Source of the DNA: an uncultured Clostridia bacterium
GTDB lineage: Bacteria; Bacillota; Clostridia; Oscillospirales; JAAYOS01
Direction: 5' to 3'
DNA length: 64,000 nucleotides
Assembly: GCA_947593925.1 (NCBI GenBank)
Contig: CANQDU010000002.1
Span: 186,001 to 250,000, forward strand
Positions 26,669 through 34,727 of the stretch are shown in pieces; the stretch's first letter is position 1, and each line of letters starts with the position of its first letter. The translations under genes were made by a program, and so were the position numbers. The notes under the pieces are model-generated. The model did not search any database. It saw only the letters and a list, made by a program, of their open reading frames with translations, and had not been told where the DNA came from.

Positions 26669-28357
26669 ATGCTTCTCTTTCTGCAAATCGAAAACATAGC
26701 CGTGGTGGAGCGCGCGGAGGTCGAGCCGGGGGATAGGTTCAGCGTCCTCACCGGCGAGACCGGCGCGGGCAAGAGCATCGTTATCGACGCGATAAACGCC
26801 GTCCTCGGTGAGAGAATGCCGCGCGACCTCATACGCTCCGGCGAGAAGAGCGCCACCGTGAGCGCGTGCTTTTCGCCGCTTGAGCCGAGCGTGCTTCAAT
26901 GGCTCGAGGAAAACGGCTACGAGCCTGACGAGGACGGCTCGCTCATCATACGCAGGAGCCTGTCGTCGGACGGACGCAATCTCTGCCGGATAGGCGACCG
27001 CCCGGTGAGCGTGTCCGCGCTGAAAAAGCTCGGAGCGCTCCTTGTCAACATACACGGCCAGCACGACAGCGGACGTCTGCTCGACGAGCACGAGCACCTC
27101 GACTACCTCGACGGATTTGCGGGAGACGGCGAGCTTCTTGCGAAGTACCGTGCGGTCTGGAACGAACTGCGCGAAATACGCCGTGATATAGAAAAGCACA
27201 CCCTCGGCGAGGAGGAGAAGGCCTTCCGCGCGGACTTCCTTCGGCGGAGGATCGAGGACGTCGAGGGGGCGGAGCTCGAAGCGGGCGAGGAGGAGGAGCT
27301 TACCGCGCGGCGGAAGATCCTCCAGAGCGCGCAGAAGCTCTCCGACGCGGTGGATGACAGCATTTCCGAGCTCTACGGCGGCGAGGACTACTCCGGCGCG
27401 CTCGCGCTCATTGAGAGCGCGTCCGGCCGCATAGACGAGGCCGCGCAGACCGACGCGAGCCTCGCGGAGCTTGCCTCGAAGCTCCGCGACCTGCGCTTTG
27501 CCGCGGAGGACGCGGCGGACGACCTGAGAAGGCTCCGCGGCGAGTACGACTTCTCGCCTGAGGAAATTGACGAGGTGGAAAGCCGCCTCGACGTCATAAA
27601 TACGCTCGAGCACCGCTACGGCGGCACGGTCGAGACGCTGCTCCATGACCTTGACAAGTGGCGCGCGGAGCTTTCGGACATAGAGTCTTCGGAGGAAGCG
27701 CTTGAGGAGCTCCGCCGTCGCGAAACGGATACGCTGAAGCGCGCGGAGACGCTTGCGGACGAGCTCGGCGCGGTGCGCCGCGAGGCTGGCGTCCGCCTCG
27801 CCGAAGCGATAGAGCGCGAGCTCCGCGAGCTCGACATGCCGGGAGTGCGGTTTGTCACCGAGGTCGAAAAGAGCGCCCTCGGCGCGGACGGCGGCGACGG
27901 CGTCCGCTTCCTCATCTCCGCGAACGCGGGCGAGGAGCCGAAGCCGCTCAGCAGGATAGCCTCCGGCGGCGAGCTGTCGAGGATAATGCTTGCGATGAAG
28001 TCGGTGCTGACGTCGGGCGACGAAGTGGCCACGCTGATATTTGACGAGGTGGACTCCGGCGTGAGCGGGCGTGCGGCGCAGCGCGTCGCGGAAAAGCTCG
28101 CGAAGATCGCGCGCACGAGGCAGGTGCTCTGCGTGTCGCACCTGCCGCAGCTCGCGGCCATGGCGGACTGTCAGCTTCTCGTCGAGAAGCGCGAGCGGAA
28201 CGGCCGCACCTTCACGTCGGTGACAAATCTCGACGGCGAAGCTCGCGAACGCGAGCTCGCGCGCATCATCGGCGGCGAAGAGGTGACGGACACCATCCTC
28301 AAAAGCGCGCGTGAGCTCATCGACGCGGCGAACCGCTATAAACAGAATTTGAAATAA
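26669..28357 (+). CDS. recN: DNA repair protein RecN
   Basis: SMC-like ATPase (562 residues) that gathers DNA ends in double-strand break repair. Head domain: MLLFLQIENIAVVERAEVE, Walker A LTGETGAGKSIVIDA, and INAVLGER; coiled-coil arms around residues 150-340; C-terminal head: SRIASGGELSRIMLAMKSVL (signature) and ATLIFDEVDSGVSGRAAQRVAEKL (Walker B), then QVLCVSHLPQLAAMADCQL. One base after the argR stop. In many spore formers spoIVB and spo0A follow; here a truncated gene remnant follows. Confidence 0.97.
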   Translation: MLLFLQIENIAVVERAEVEPGDRFSVLTGETGAGKSIVIDAINAVLGERMPRDLIRSGEKSATVSACFSPLEPSVLQWLEENGYEPDEDGSLIIRRSLSSDGRNLCRIGDRPVSVSALKKLGALLVNIHGQHDSGRLLDEHEHLDYLDGFAGDGELLAKYRAVWNELREIRRDIEKHTLGEEEKAFRADFLRRRIEDVEGAELEAGEEEELTARRKILQSAQKLSDAVDDSISELYGGEDYSGALALIESASGRIDEAAQTDASLAELASKLRDLRFAAEDAADDLRRLRGEYDFSPEEIDEVESRLDVINTLEHRYGGTVETLLHDLDKWRAELSDIESSEEALEELRRRETDTLKRAETLADELGAVRREAGVRLAEAIERELRELDMPGVRFVTEVEKSALGADGGDGVRFLISANAGEEPKPLSRIASGGELSRIMLAMKSVLTSGDEVATLIFDEVDSGVSGRAAQRVAEKLAKIARTRQVLCVSHLPQLAAMADCQLLVEKRERNGRTFTSVTNLDGEARERELARIIGGEEVTDTILKSARELIDAANRYKQNLK

Positions 28358-28663
28358 TTGTTTTCGTACGGTATCTTTACAAAAACAGTAATCATCCAAA
28401 AAGTCAATGAAGTCCGACGCGACAGAAAGCGGGGTGCCGAGTATATGTTGTGGTCCGAAAAAATCACTGAAATCAAAAACGAAAGCTGGGCTGAAGGCAA
28501 CGCCGAAGGCTTGGCTAAAGGCAATGCCGAGGGTTTGGTTAAAGGCAGAACCGAGGCTGCAGTTAACTTTGTTCGGAAAAACCTCATCACTATCGAGCAG
28601 GCCGCGGAAGAACTGGGCATCACCGAAGACGAATTTAAGCGTTTGATGGAAACCACCAAGTAG
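28358..28663 (+). pseudogene. Remnant of an Rpn/YhgA-like nuclease gene (C-terminal part)
   Basis: About 100 residues open from the recN stop; an internal ATG at 28445 (MLWSEKITEIKNES) with a weak GGGGTG upstream would give 72 residues. The sequence SWAEGNAEGLAKGNAEGLVKGRTEA contains two-and-a-half copies of a 24-base repeat, followed by ITIEQAAEELGITEDEFKRLME. This is the charged tail typical of Rpn-family (PD-(D/E)XK transposase-like) proteins; the nuclease core is absent. Base composition is lower in GC than neighbours. I treat it as a decayed fragment, though a small expressed protein cannot be excluded. Confidence 0.5.
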
Positions 28664-28689
28664 CGCGGCATCGAGTTTTGACAAACATT

Positions 28690-28721
28690 AAGGAGCAGTC
28701 ATGCGACTGCTCCTTTTGTTT
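28690..28721 (+). terminator. Intrinsic terminator after recN and the remnant
   Basis: AAGGAGCAGTC-ATGC-GACTGCTCCTT, then TTGTTTTG. Perfect 11-bp stem. Confidence 0.8.
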
Positions 28722-28789
28722 TGCAGAAAAATCGGGTTTCTCCCATGCGCAGCGAAGCAAGCACATTTCGCGCCGACACGTCAGCGAAA

Positions 28790-29557
28790 TTATCTTAGAT
28801 ATTCACGCATCAAATCGTCCATTCCGTACATTCCCGGCTCCCTGCGCTCCGAGATGAACCTCGCGGCGCGGAGCGCGCCCTCCGCGAACACCGCGCGGCT
28901 CTGCGCCGTGTGCTTCAGCTCTATTATCTCGTCGTTTCCGGCAAATATGACCTCGTGCTCGCCGACGATGGTGCCGCCGCGTACCGAGCTTATGCCTATC
29001 TCTCCGCGCGGACGCTCGCGGCGGCGCTCGTGGCGGTCGTAGACGTACTCCGCCGAGCCGCCCTGCGCTCTGCGCGCGGCGTCCGCAAGCGTGAGGGCGG
29101 TGCCGGACGGCGCGTCGAGCTTTCTGCGGTGGTGACGTTCAAGTATCTCGATGTCGTAGCTGTCGCCGAGGACACCCGCGACCTCCTCCACAAGCGCCGT
29201 GAGGAGCGCTATGCCGAGCGACATATTCGCCGAGCGGAACACCGGAAGCTTCTCCGCCGCGCGCCGCACTTCCGCCTCCTGCTCCTCCGAGTAGCCGGTG
29301 GTGCAGAGCACGAGCGGAAGCGAGCGGGGTAGGGCGTAGTCAAGTATCCCGCGCAGGGCGGAGGGGTGCGAGCAGTCCACGAGGACGTCCACCGTGCCGG
29401 TATAGTCCGCCGGACTGCGGTATATCTCAAAGCCGGCCCTTTCCGAGCCGTTGATGTCTACGCCCGCGGCAATCTCAAAGGACGGGTCCTGCTTTGCCGC
29501 GTCCGCTATGAAGCCTCCGAGCCGTCCTCCGGCTCCGCAGAGAAGTATCTTCGTCAT
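28790..29557 (-). CDS. dapB: 4-hydroxy-tetrahydrodipicolinate reductase
   Basis: A 255-residue NAD(P)H enzyme of the lysine/diaminopimelate route. LLCGAGGRLGGFIADAA is the nucleotide-binding loop; LVDCSHPSALRGIL and LVLCTTGYSEEQ are central; ILERHHRRKLDAPSGTALTLAD is the conserved DapB signature with the catalytic His and Lys; the C-terminus has FAGNDEIIELKHTAQSRAVFAEGALRAARF. I start at ATG 29557 because GAGGTG, the first codon of the track ORF, works better as ribosome site. Third gene of the asd-dapA-dapB operon, after a gap with two GC-rich hairpins. Confidence 0.96.
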   Translation of the reverse strand: MTKILLCGAGGRLGGFIADAAKQDPSFEIAAGVDINGSERAGFEIYRSPADYTGTVDVLVDCSHPSALRGILDYALPRSLPLVLCTTGYSEEQEAEVRRAAEKLPVFRSANMSLGIALLTALVEEVAGVLGDSYDIEILERHHRRKLDAPSGTALTLADAARRAQGGSAEYVYDRHERRRERPRGEIGISSVRGGTIVGEHEVIFAGNDEIIELKHTAQSRAVFAEGALRAARFISERREPGMYGMDDLMREYLR

Positions 29558-29660
29558 TCCCTTCACCTCTGTCCCGCGCCGCGTGACGGCGGCGGGACGT
29601 CCCTTTCTTTAGAATTCAGGGGGCGAACGCTCGCCCCCTCGGATAGTTACCTGTTGAAAT

Positions 29661-30548
29661 TCAGCCGAGAAGCCCGTATTCCGTGAGAGTGTCGCGGAGC
29701 ATCTTCTCGTTTGCCTCGGTCATCTCGACGAGCGGCATGCGCGTCGGCCCGACGCCCATGCCCATCATGTTCATCGCCGCCTTGACCGGTATCGGATTAG
29801 TCTCTATAAAGAGGGCGCGCATGAGAGGATAGTATTTGTAGTGCAGCTCGCGCGCCCGCTCGAAGTCGCCTTCGAGGCAGGCGTGGGAGAGCTCGACCAT
29901 CGCGCCGGGGAGGATATTCGAGAGGACCGAGATTATTCCCTTCGCGCCGAGGGACATCATCGGCAGCGTCGCGCTGTCGTCCCCGCTCCAGATATTGAGA
30001 TCGTCGCCGCAGGCCATTCTTGTGCGGCTGACGAGCTCGAGGTCGCCGCTAGCCTCCTTGACGCCGTTGATGTTCGGGTGCTTTGAGAGCTCCTTGTAGG
30101 CGTCCACGGTGAAGCCCATGCCGGTGCGGCTCGGAATGTTGTAGAGGATTATCGGGATGTTCACCCTGTCCGCGACGGCCTCGAAGTGGCGGACAAGTCC
30201 GCGCTGCGTCGTCTTGTTGTAGTAGGGGGTGACCATCAGGAGCGCGTCCGCACCGCTCTTCTCGGCGTTCTGGCTCATCATGATGGCGTGAGCCGTGTCG
30301 TTCGAGCCGGTGCCGGCTATTATCTTTATCCTGCCCGCTGCGCGCTTTATCGCGTACTCGACGGTGGCGAGGTGCTCGGGGATGGTCTGCGTGGGCGCTT
30401 CACCGGTGGTGCCGCAGACGACGAGCGCCTCGACCCCGGCGGCGATCTGCTGCTCGATTAATTCACCGAGCTTCTCGAAGTTGACAAAATCGGATGTGAA
30501 CGGAGTGATTATCGCCGTACCTACTCCCGTAAAAATCGGCTGCTTCAT
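29661..30548 (-). CDS. dapA: 4-hydroxy-tetrahydrodipicolinate synthase
   Basis: A 295-residue aldolase that condenses pyruvate and aspartate semialdehyde. VVCGTTGEAPTQT is the pyruvate-binding loop, VTPYYNKTTQRGLVRHF holds the catalytic Tyr, and NINGVKEASGDLEL the Schiff-base Lys (about residue 161). IPIILYNIPSRTG precedes it. ATG follows GGAGC. The product feeds peptidoglycan, lysine and, in spores, dipicolinic acid. Confidence 0.97.
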   Translation of the reverse strand: MKQPIFTGVGTAIITPFTSDFVNFEKLGELIEQQIAAGVEALVVCGTTGEAPTQTIPEHLATVEYAIKRAAGRIKIIAGTGSNDTAHAIMMSQNAEKSGADALLMVTPYYNKTTQRGLVRHFEAVADRVNIPIILYNIPSRTGMGFTVDAYKELSKHPNINGVKEASGDLELVSRTRMACGDDLNIWSGDDSATLPMMSLGAKGIISVLSNILPGAMVELSHACLEGDFERARELHYKYYPLMRALFIETNPIPVKAAMNMMGMGVGPTRMPLVEMTEANEKMLRDTLTEYGLLG

Positions 30549-30602
30549 AATTTTCGGCTCCTTTTGCAGAATGTCGTAAGTTGATAGGACTGCATGATGC
30601 GT

Positions 30603-31676
30603 TCAGTCGATGTAACCCTCCGCGCAGAGCAGCTCCGCGAGCTGCACCGCGCCTCCGGCGGCGCCGAGAAGGGTGTTATGAGAGAGCGAAACGAACTTGT
30701 AGTCGTACTGCGTATCCTCGCGCAGACGTCCTACCGACACCGCCATGCCGCCCTCGAGCTCACGGTCGAGGCGGGTCTGCGGACGGTCGGGCTCCTCGAA
30801 GTAGTGGATGAACTGCTTCGGGGCGCTCGGCAGCGCGAGCGACTGCGGCCGCGCGCGGTAGCCCGCCCACGCGGCCTTTATTTCCTCTACGGAGGGCTTC
30901 TCCTCAAAGGACACGAACACCGCCGCGAGGTGACCGTCGGTGACGGGGACGCGGATGCACTGCGTCGTGATGGACGGCGTCACGGCGTTCACGATAACGC
31001 CGTTTTCGATGTGACCCCAGATCTTCAGCGGTTCGAGCTCGCTCTTTTCCTCCTCGCCGCCTATGTAGGGGATGACGTTATCTATCATCTCCGGCCAGGT
31101 CTCGAAGTTCTTGCCCGCGCCGCTTATCGCCTGATAGGTGCAGGCGAGCACCTTCGTGGGACGGTACTTCAGCAGCGGATGGAGCGCCGGAACGTAGGAC
31201 TGTATCGAGCAGTTCGACTTCACTGCAATGAGGCCGCGCTTTATTCCGAGGCGCTTTCGGAAGCTGTCTATCACCCGAATGTGCTCCGGGTTTATCATGG
31301 CGACGACCATCGGAACGTCCGGGTCGCCGCGGTGCGCGGAGTTGTTGGATATGACCGGGCACTCGCGCTTCGCGTACTCGAGTTCGAGCGCGTAGATCTC
31401 CTGCTTTGTCATGTTGACGGCGGAAAAGACGAAGTCTACCTCGCCTGCTATTTTGTCGATGTCCGCCGTGGCGTCGAGAACTGTCATGTTCGCCGCGCTC
31501 TCCGGCATCGGCTCGCTCATCATCCAATGCGCCGCGTCGCGGTAGAGCTTGCCCGCCGAGCGGGGAGAGGCGGCGAGAGCCGCGAGCTCGAACCACGGAT
31601 GCTTGCTCACAAGCGTCACGAACCGCTGCCCGACCATGCCGGTAGCGCCGATGACGCCGACTCTGTACTTTTTCAT
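30603..31676 (-). CDS. asd: Aspartate-semialdehyde dehydrogenase, archaeal/fungal type
   Basis: A 357-residue enzyme that reduces aspartyl phosphate. VGVIGATGMVGQRFV is the NADP-binding loop; VISNNSAHRGDPDVPMVV, VKSNCSIQSYVPAL with the catalytic Cys, and YQAISGAGKNFETWP mark the archaeal/yeast-type branch and not the shorter bacterial one. The start ATG 31676 follows GGAGGAG; the track extension to 31739 covers the leader. First gene of the lysine operon; its promoter is at 31803-31831. No lysine riboswitch is visible in the 120-base leader. Confidence 0.94.
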   Translation of the reverse strand: MKKYRVGVIGATGMVGQRFVTLVSKHPWFELAALAASPRSAGKLYRDAAHWMMSEPMPESAANMTVLDATADIDKIAGEVDFVFSAVNMTKQEIYALELEYAKRECPVISNNSAHRGDPDVPMVVAMINPEHIRVIDSFRKRLGIKRGLIAVKSNCSIQSYVPALHPLLKYRPTKVLACTYQAISGAGKNFETWPEMIDNVIPYIGGEEEKSELEPLKIWGHIENGVIVNAVTPSITTQCIRVPVTDGHLAAVFVSFEEKPSVEEIKAAWAGYRARPQSLALPSAPKQFIHYFEEPDRPQTRLDRELEGGMAVSVGRLREDTQYDYKFVSLSHNTLLGAAGGAVQLAELLCAEGYID

Positions 31677-31724
31677 CTTGATCTCCTCCGAATGTATGCC
31701 GTTTATCAAGTTATCAAAAAGCCG

Positions 31725-31752
31725 TTGAAAAAACGACAAAATGTGCTATAAT
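31725..31752 (+). promoter_or_regulatory. Sigma-A promoter of the SpoIID-like/queA operon
   Basis: TTGAAA (31725-31730), 16 bases, TATAAT (31747-31752) with TGC before it. Reads right into a 100-base leader and faces the asd promoter. Confidence 0.65.
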
Positions 31753-31802
31753 AGAGAGGTGCTTTGTTTACATAATATGCGGGACTCCTCCCGCCGGATA
31801 TA

Positions 31803-31831
31803 ATTGTAGCACAGCATGTACTTTCTGTCAA
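31803..31831 (-). promoter_or_regulatory. Sigma-A promoter of asd-dapA-dapB
   Basis: On the minus strand TTGACA (31831-31826), 17 bases, TACAAT (31808-31803) with TGC before it. Strong match; reads left across the opposing promoter. Confidence 0.75.
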
Positions 31832-31856
31832 CGCAAACCCCGTTCGGAGGAACAAA

Positions 31857-33677
31857 ATGAAACGATTTACTTCTTTCCTGCTTGTACTTGCGCTCCTTCT
31901 CGGCGGCGAGGCTTTTGCCGCGGGCGAAGGAGTCGGATTTATCCCCGCTACCGGAGAGGATGCGGCGGACCCGTTCGCGTCCGCCGAGCCTGCCGCATCC
32001 GCAGCACCCGAGGCTTCCCCCGAGGCGGCACAGCCGGCGTCCTACGTCCCGACTGACGTTGACCCGGCTTCCGTCACATACCCCGTAGAGTGCGAGCCGG
32101 AGGAATACATCGTCCGCGCCGGACTGTTCTACGGCTCGACGGCGCTCGCCTCCGCGAACCTCCAGAACTTTGACGGCTCGGGGTACATGTTCGGCTGGTA
32201 CGACAAGGACGGAGTTTTCACCGCCGTCGGCTACACCTCACAGGAGAGGATAACGACCTTCTCCGACCGCAATATGTACGTCAAGGACAGCACTTACTAC
32301 GACTCGATGGGTCCCTCCGGCGCGACGTCGATAGGCGCGTACCATGTCCAGACGCCGGACTCCTACCCGACCTATCAGGCGGCGCTCGCCGCCGCCGGAG
32401 CATATACTTCGGCGTTCCCGGCATACATAAACGGTGAATGGCGCGTCCGCGCCGGCTCCTACCGCTCGTCCGGCGCGGCAAGCGAGGCCGCGGCGTCGCT
32501 CGGCGTGCCGAACGGCACGGTCGTCGGCGCGTCCAATACCTGCTACACGGTGGCGGTGACGCCCACCGGGACCATCATATTCGAGTTTGACAACGGCGGC
32601 GACCGCTTCGGCATACGCCCGATAGGCTCGGAGGAGCCTGTCACCTGGCACAAGGGCTACAAGTGGGCGGGCGGCTTTGAGTACAAGCGGAATTCGTCGG
32701 GCTCGCTCGTCGTTATAAACGTCGTCGAAATAGGCGACTATACCAAGGGGGTCATACCCTACGAGATAGGCACCAACTGGACCGAGGAGGGCACGAAGGT
32801 AGGCGCGGTCTGCGCCTCGAGCTACGTCGTATTCAATAAGAACCGCCACAGCGCCTACGGCTTCGACGTCTGCAACACCGACCACTGCCAGGTCTATCAG
32901 GGACTGAACCGCGCCACCGCGCAGTCGAACGCTTACTGCGACGCCGTCGCGGGTCTCGCGATGTTCTACGACGGCAAGATATGCGACACGGTCTACCACT
33001 CCACGAACGGCGGCTACACCGAGGACGCGGTAAACGTCTGGGGTGTGGACTACCCGTATCTGAAGGCCGTGCCCGACACCTACGAGGATCTTGACCGCGC
33101 TCAGTACGGGCGCTGGAGCTACACCTACACCGGCGAGGAGATAGCGCGGGTACTCAACCAGAAGAACTACTCCATCGGCACCGTCACAAAGGCTTGGGTC
33201 GAGAAGTTCACCCCTGCGGGGAACGTATACACCGTGAGCTTTATGGACGCGAGCGGGAAGAAGCTGAGTTTTTCAAAGGAAGCGGCGCGCACCATCCTCA
33301 CAAGCAGCTCCCTCGGAAAGGGTACGCGGAGCCAGCGGTACACTATCTCGAGCGGGACGGTGGACATCGTTGCGGGCGAGAGCGGGACGTCGATCTCCGC
33401 CTCCACCGCGCAGGTCATAGGTGCGGACGGCAGCGTTCAGGGACTGCGGAACCCCGGCGAGGTGTATGTTCTGACGGCTTCCGGCACCGACGTTCTCCGC
33501 TCGGAGTCCACAAGCGGAGTGTTCGTCGTAAGCGGAACCGGTTGGGGCCACAACGTCGGCCTCAGCCAGTGGGGAAGCCGCGGCCGCGCCGAGGCCGGCT
33601 GGGACTATGTGTCTATCCTCGAATACTACTACACCGGCGCAAAGGTCATGAACATACAAGAGGTACTGGGCCGATGA
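31857..33677 (+). CDS. Exported SpoIID/LytB-domain protein
   Basis: A 606-residue secreted protein. Signal peptide [21 protein letters not shown], then an Ala/Pro/Glu-rich linker, a sporulation-related (SPOR-like) repeat region at about residues 120-220 ([31 protein letters not shown]), and a SpoIID domain: [39 protein letters not shown] and near the end [14 protein letters not shown]. SpoIID-type enzymes are lytic transglycosylases acting on denuded glycan; the sporulation form drives engulfment with SpoIIM and SpoIIP. The long N-terminal part differs from classic SpoIID (about 340 residues), so it may be a vegetative LytB-type paralog. Four-base overlap with queA. Confidence 0.85.
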   Translation: MKRFTSFLLVLALLLGGEAFAAGEGVGFIPATGEDAADPFASAEPAASAAPEASPEAAQPASYVPTDVDPASVTYPVECEPEEYIVRAGLFYGSTALASANLQNFDGSGYMFGWYDKDGVFTAVGYTSQERITTFSDRNMYVKDSTYYDSMGPSGATSIGAYHVQTPDSYPTYQAALAAAGAYTSAFPAYINGEWRVRAGSYRSSGAASEAAASLGVPNGTVVGASNTCYTVAVTPTGTIIFEFDNGGDRFGIRPIGSEEPVTWHKGYKWAGGFEYKRNSSGSLVVINVVEIGDYTKGVIPYEIGTNWTEEGTKVGAVCASSYVVFNKNRHSAYGFDVCNTDHCQVYQGLNRATAQSNAYCDAVAGLAMFYDGKICDTVYHSTNGGYTEDAVNVWGVDYPYLKAVPDTYEDLDRAQYGRWSYTYTGEEIARVLNQKNYSIGTVTKAWVEKFTPAGNVYTVSFMDASGKKLSFSKEAARTILTSSSLGKGTRSQRYTISSGTVDIVAGESGTSISASTAQVIGADGSVQGLRNPGEVYVLTASGTDVLRSESTSGVFVVSGTGWGHNVGLSQWGSRGRAEAGWDYVSILEYYYTGAKVMNIQEVLGR

Positions 33678-34693
33678 AAAAGAGCGATTTTTGGTACGAG
33701 CTCCCCGAGGAGCTGATAGCGCAGACGCCGTCCCCCGAACGGGACGGCTCGTCGCTTATGCTCCTTGACAAGACGACGGGTGAATACTCATTCCACGTCT
33801 TCCGCGAGATAGCGGACTTCCTTCGCGAGGGCGACCTTCTCGTTATGAACGACTCGCGCGTCCTTCCCGCGCGGCTTATCGGCGCGCGGAGCGGAGGCGG
33901 CGCGGCAGAAGTCCTGCTGCTCCGCGAGCGCGAGGGCGGTCTTTGGGAATGTCTCGTGCGCCCCGGACGGAAGCTCCGCCCCGGCGCGCGCGTCACCTTC
34001 GGGGATGAGCTCTCCTGCGAGATAGTGTCCGTCGAGGAGGGAGGAAACCGCCTCGTCCGGTTCGAGTACGACGGAATATTTCTCGAGATACTCGAGCGGC
34101 TCGGACGGATGCCGCTCCCGCCGTACATCAAGGAGACCCTCGACGACCCGGAGCGCTACCAGACGGTCTACTCAAAGCACCTCGGCTCCGCCGCCGCACC
34201 GACGGCGGGACTCCACTTCACCGAGGAGCTGCTGCAAAGGATACGGGAAAAAGGCGTGGAGGAGAAGTTCGTAACTTTGCACGTCGGGCTCGGGACCTTC
34301 CGCCCGGTGAGCGAGGACGAGATAGAGGACCACCCCATGCACTCCGAATTCTGTATCCTGCCGGAGGACACCGCCGAGGCCGTGAGCCGCGCGAAGCGGG
34401 AGGGACGGCGGGTGATCTCCGTCGGGACGACCTCCTGCCGCGTGCTTGAGACCTTCGCGCGTGACGACGGGACGATGGAACCGGGCTCGCGTTGGACGGA
34501 CATCTTCATCTATCCCGGTTACAGGTTCAAGGCCGTTGACGCGCTCATAACGAATTTCCATCTGCCGGAGAGCACGCTTATAATGCTCGTCTCGGCGCTC
34601 GCGGGAAGGGAGCACATCCTCGAGGCTTACAGGGCTGCGGTCGAGCATAAAATGCGTTTCTTCTCGTTCGGGGACGCTATGTTCATTCATTGA
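33674..34693 (+). CDS. queA: S-adenosylmethionine:tRNA ribosyltransferase-isomerase QueA
   Basis: A 339-residue enzyme of queuosine synthesis that transfers ribose from SAM to 7-aminomethyl-7-deazaguanine in t[66 protein letters not shown] and [13 protein letters not shown] are the family blocks; the end [23 protein letters not shown] is typical. ATG 33674 overlaps the preceding TGA; the track ORF starts inside that gene. The partner tgt lies 20 kb away next to yajC, an unusual split. Confidence 0.97.
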   Translation: MKKSDFWYELPEELIAQTPSPERDGSSLMLLDKTTGEYSFHVFREIADFLREGDLLVMNDSRVLPARLIGARSGGGAAEVLLLREREGGLWECLVRPGRKLRPGARVTFGDELSCEIVSVEEGGNRLVRFEYDGIFLEILERLGRMPLPPYIKETLDDPERYQTVYSKHLGSAAAPTAGLHFTEELLQRIREKGVEEKFVTLHVGLGTFRPVSEDEIEDHPMHSEFCILPEDTAEAVSRAKREGRRVISVGTTSCRVLETFARDDGTMEPGSRWTDIFIYPGYRFKAVDALITNFHLPESTLIMLVSALAGREHILEAYRAAVEHKMRFFSFGDAMFIH

Positions 34694-34727
34694 TTTTACG
34701 GAGATAATTCGGAAAGGCGGATACGTT

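Noticed and set aside
28790-29660. T-tract terminator between dapA and dapB
   Set aside because: Two GC-rich stems (around 29572-29597 and 29619-29640) are present but T runs are poor and dapB follows on the same strand, so I regard them as at most attenuating.
31677-31802. Lysine riboswitch in the asd leader (GAGGTGC seen on the plus strand at about 31755)
   Set aside because: The leader is only about 120 bases, the motif is on the wrong strand, and no further L-box elements are present.
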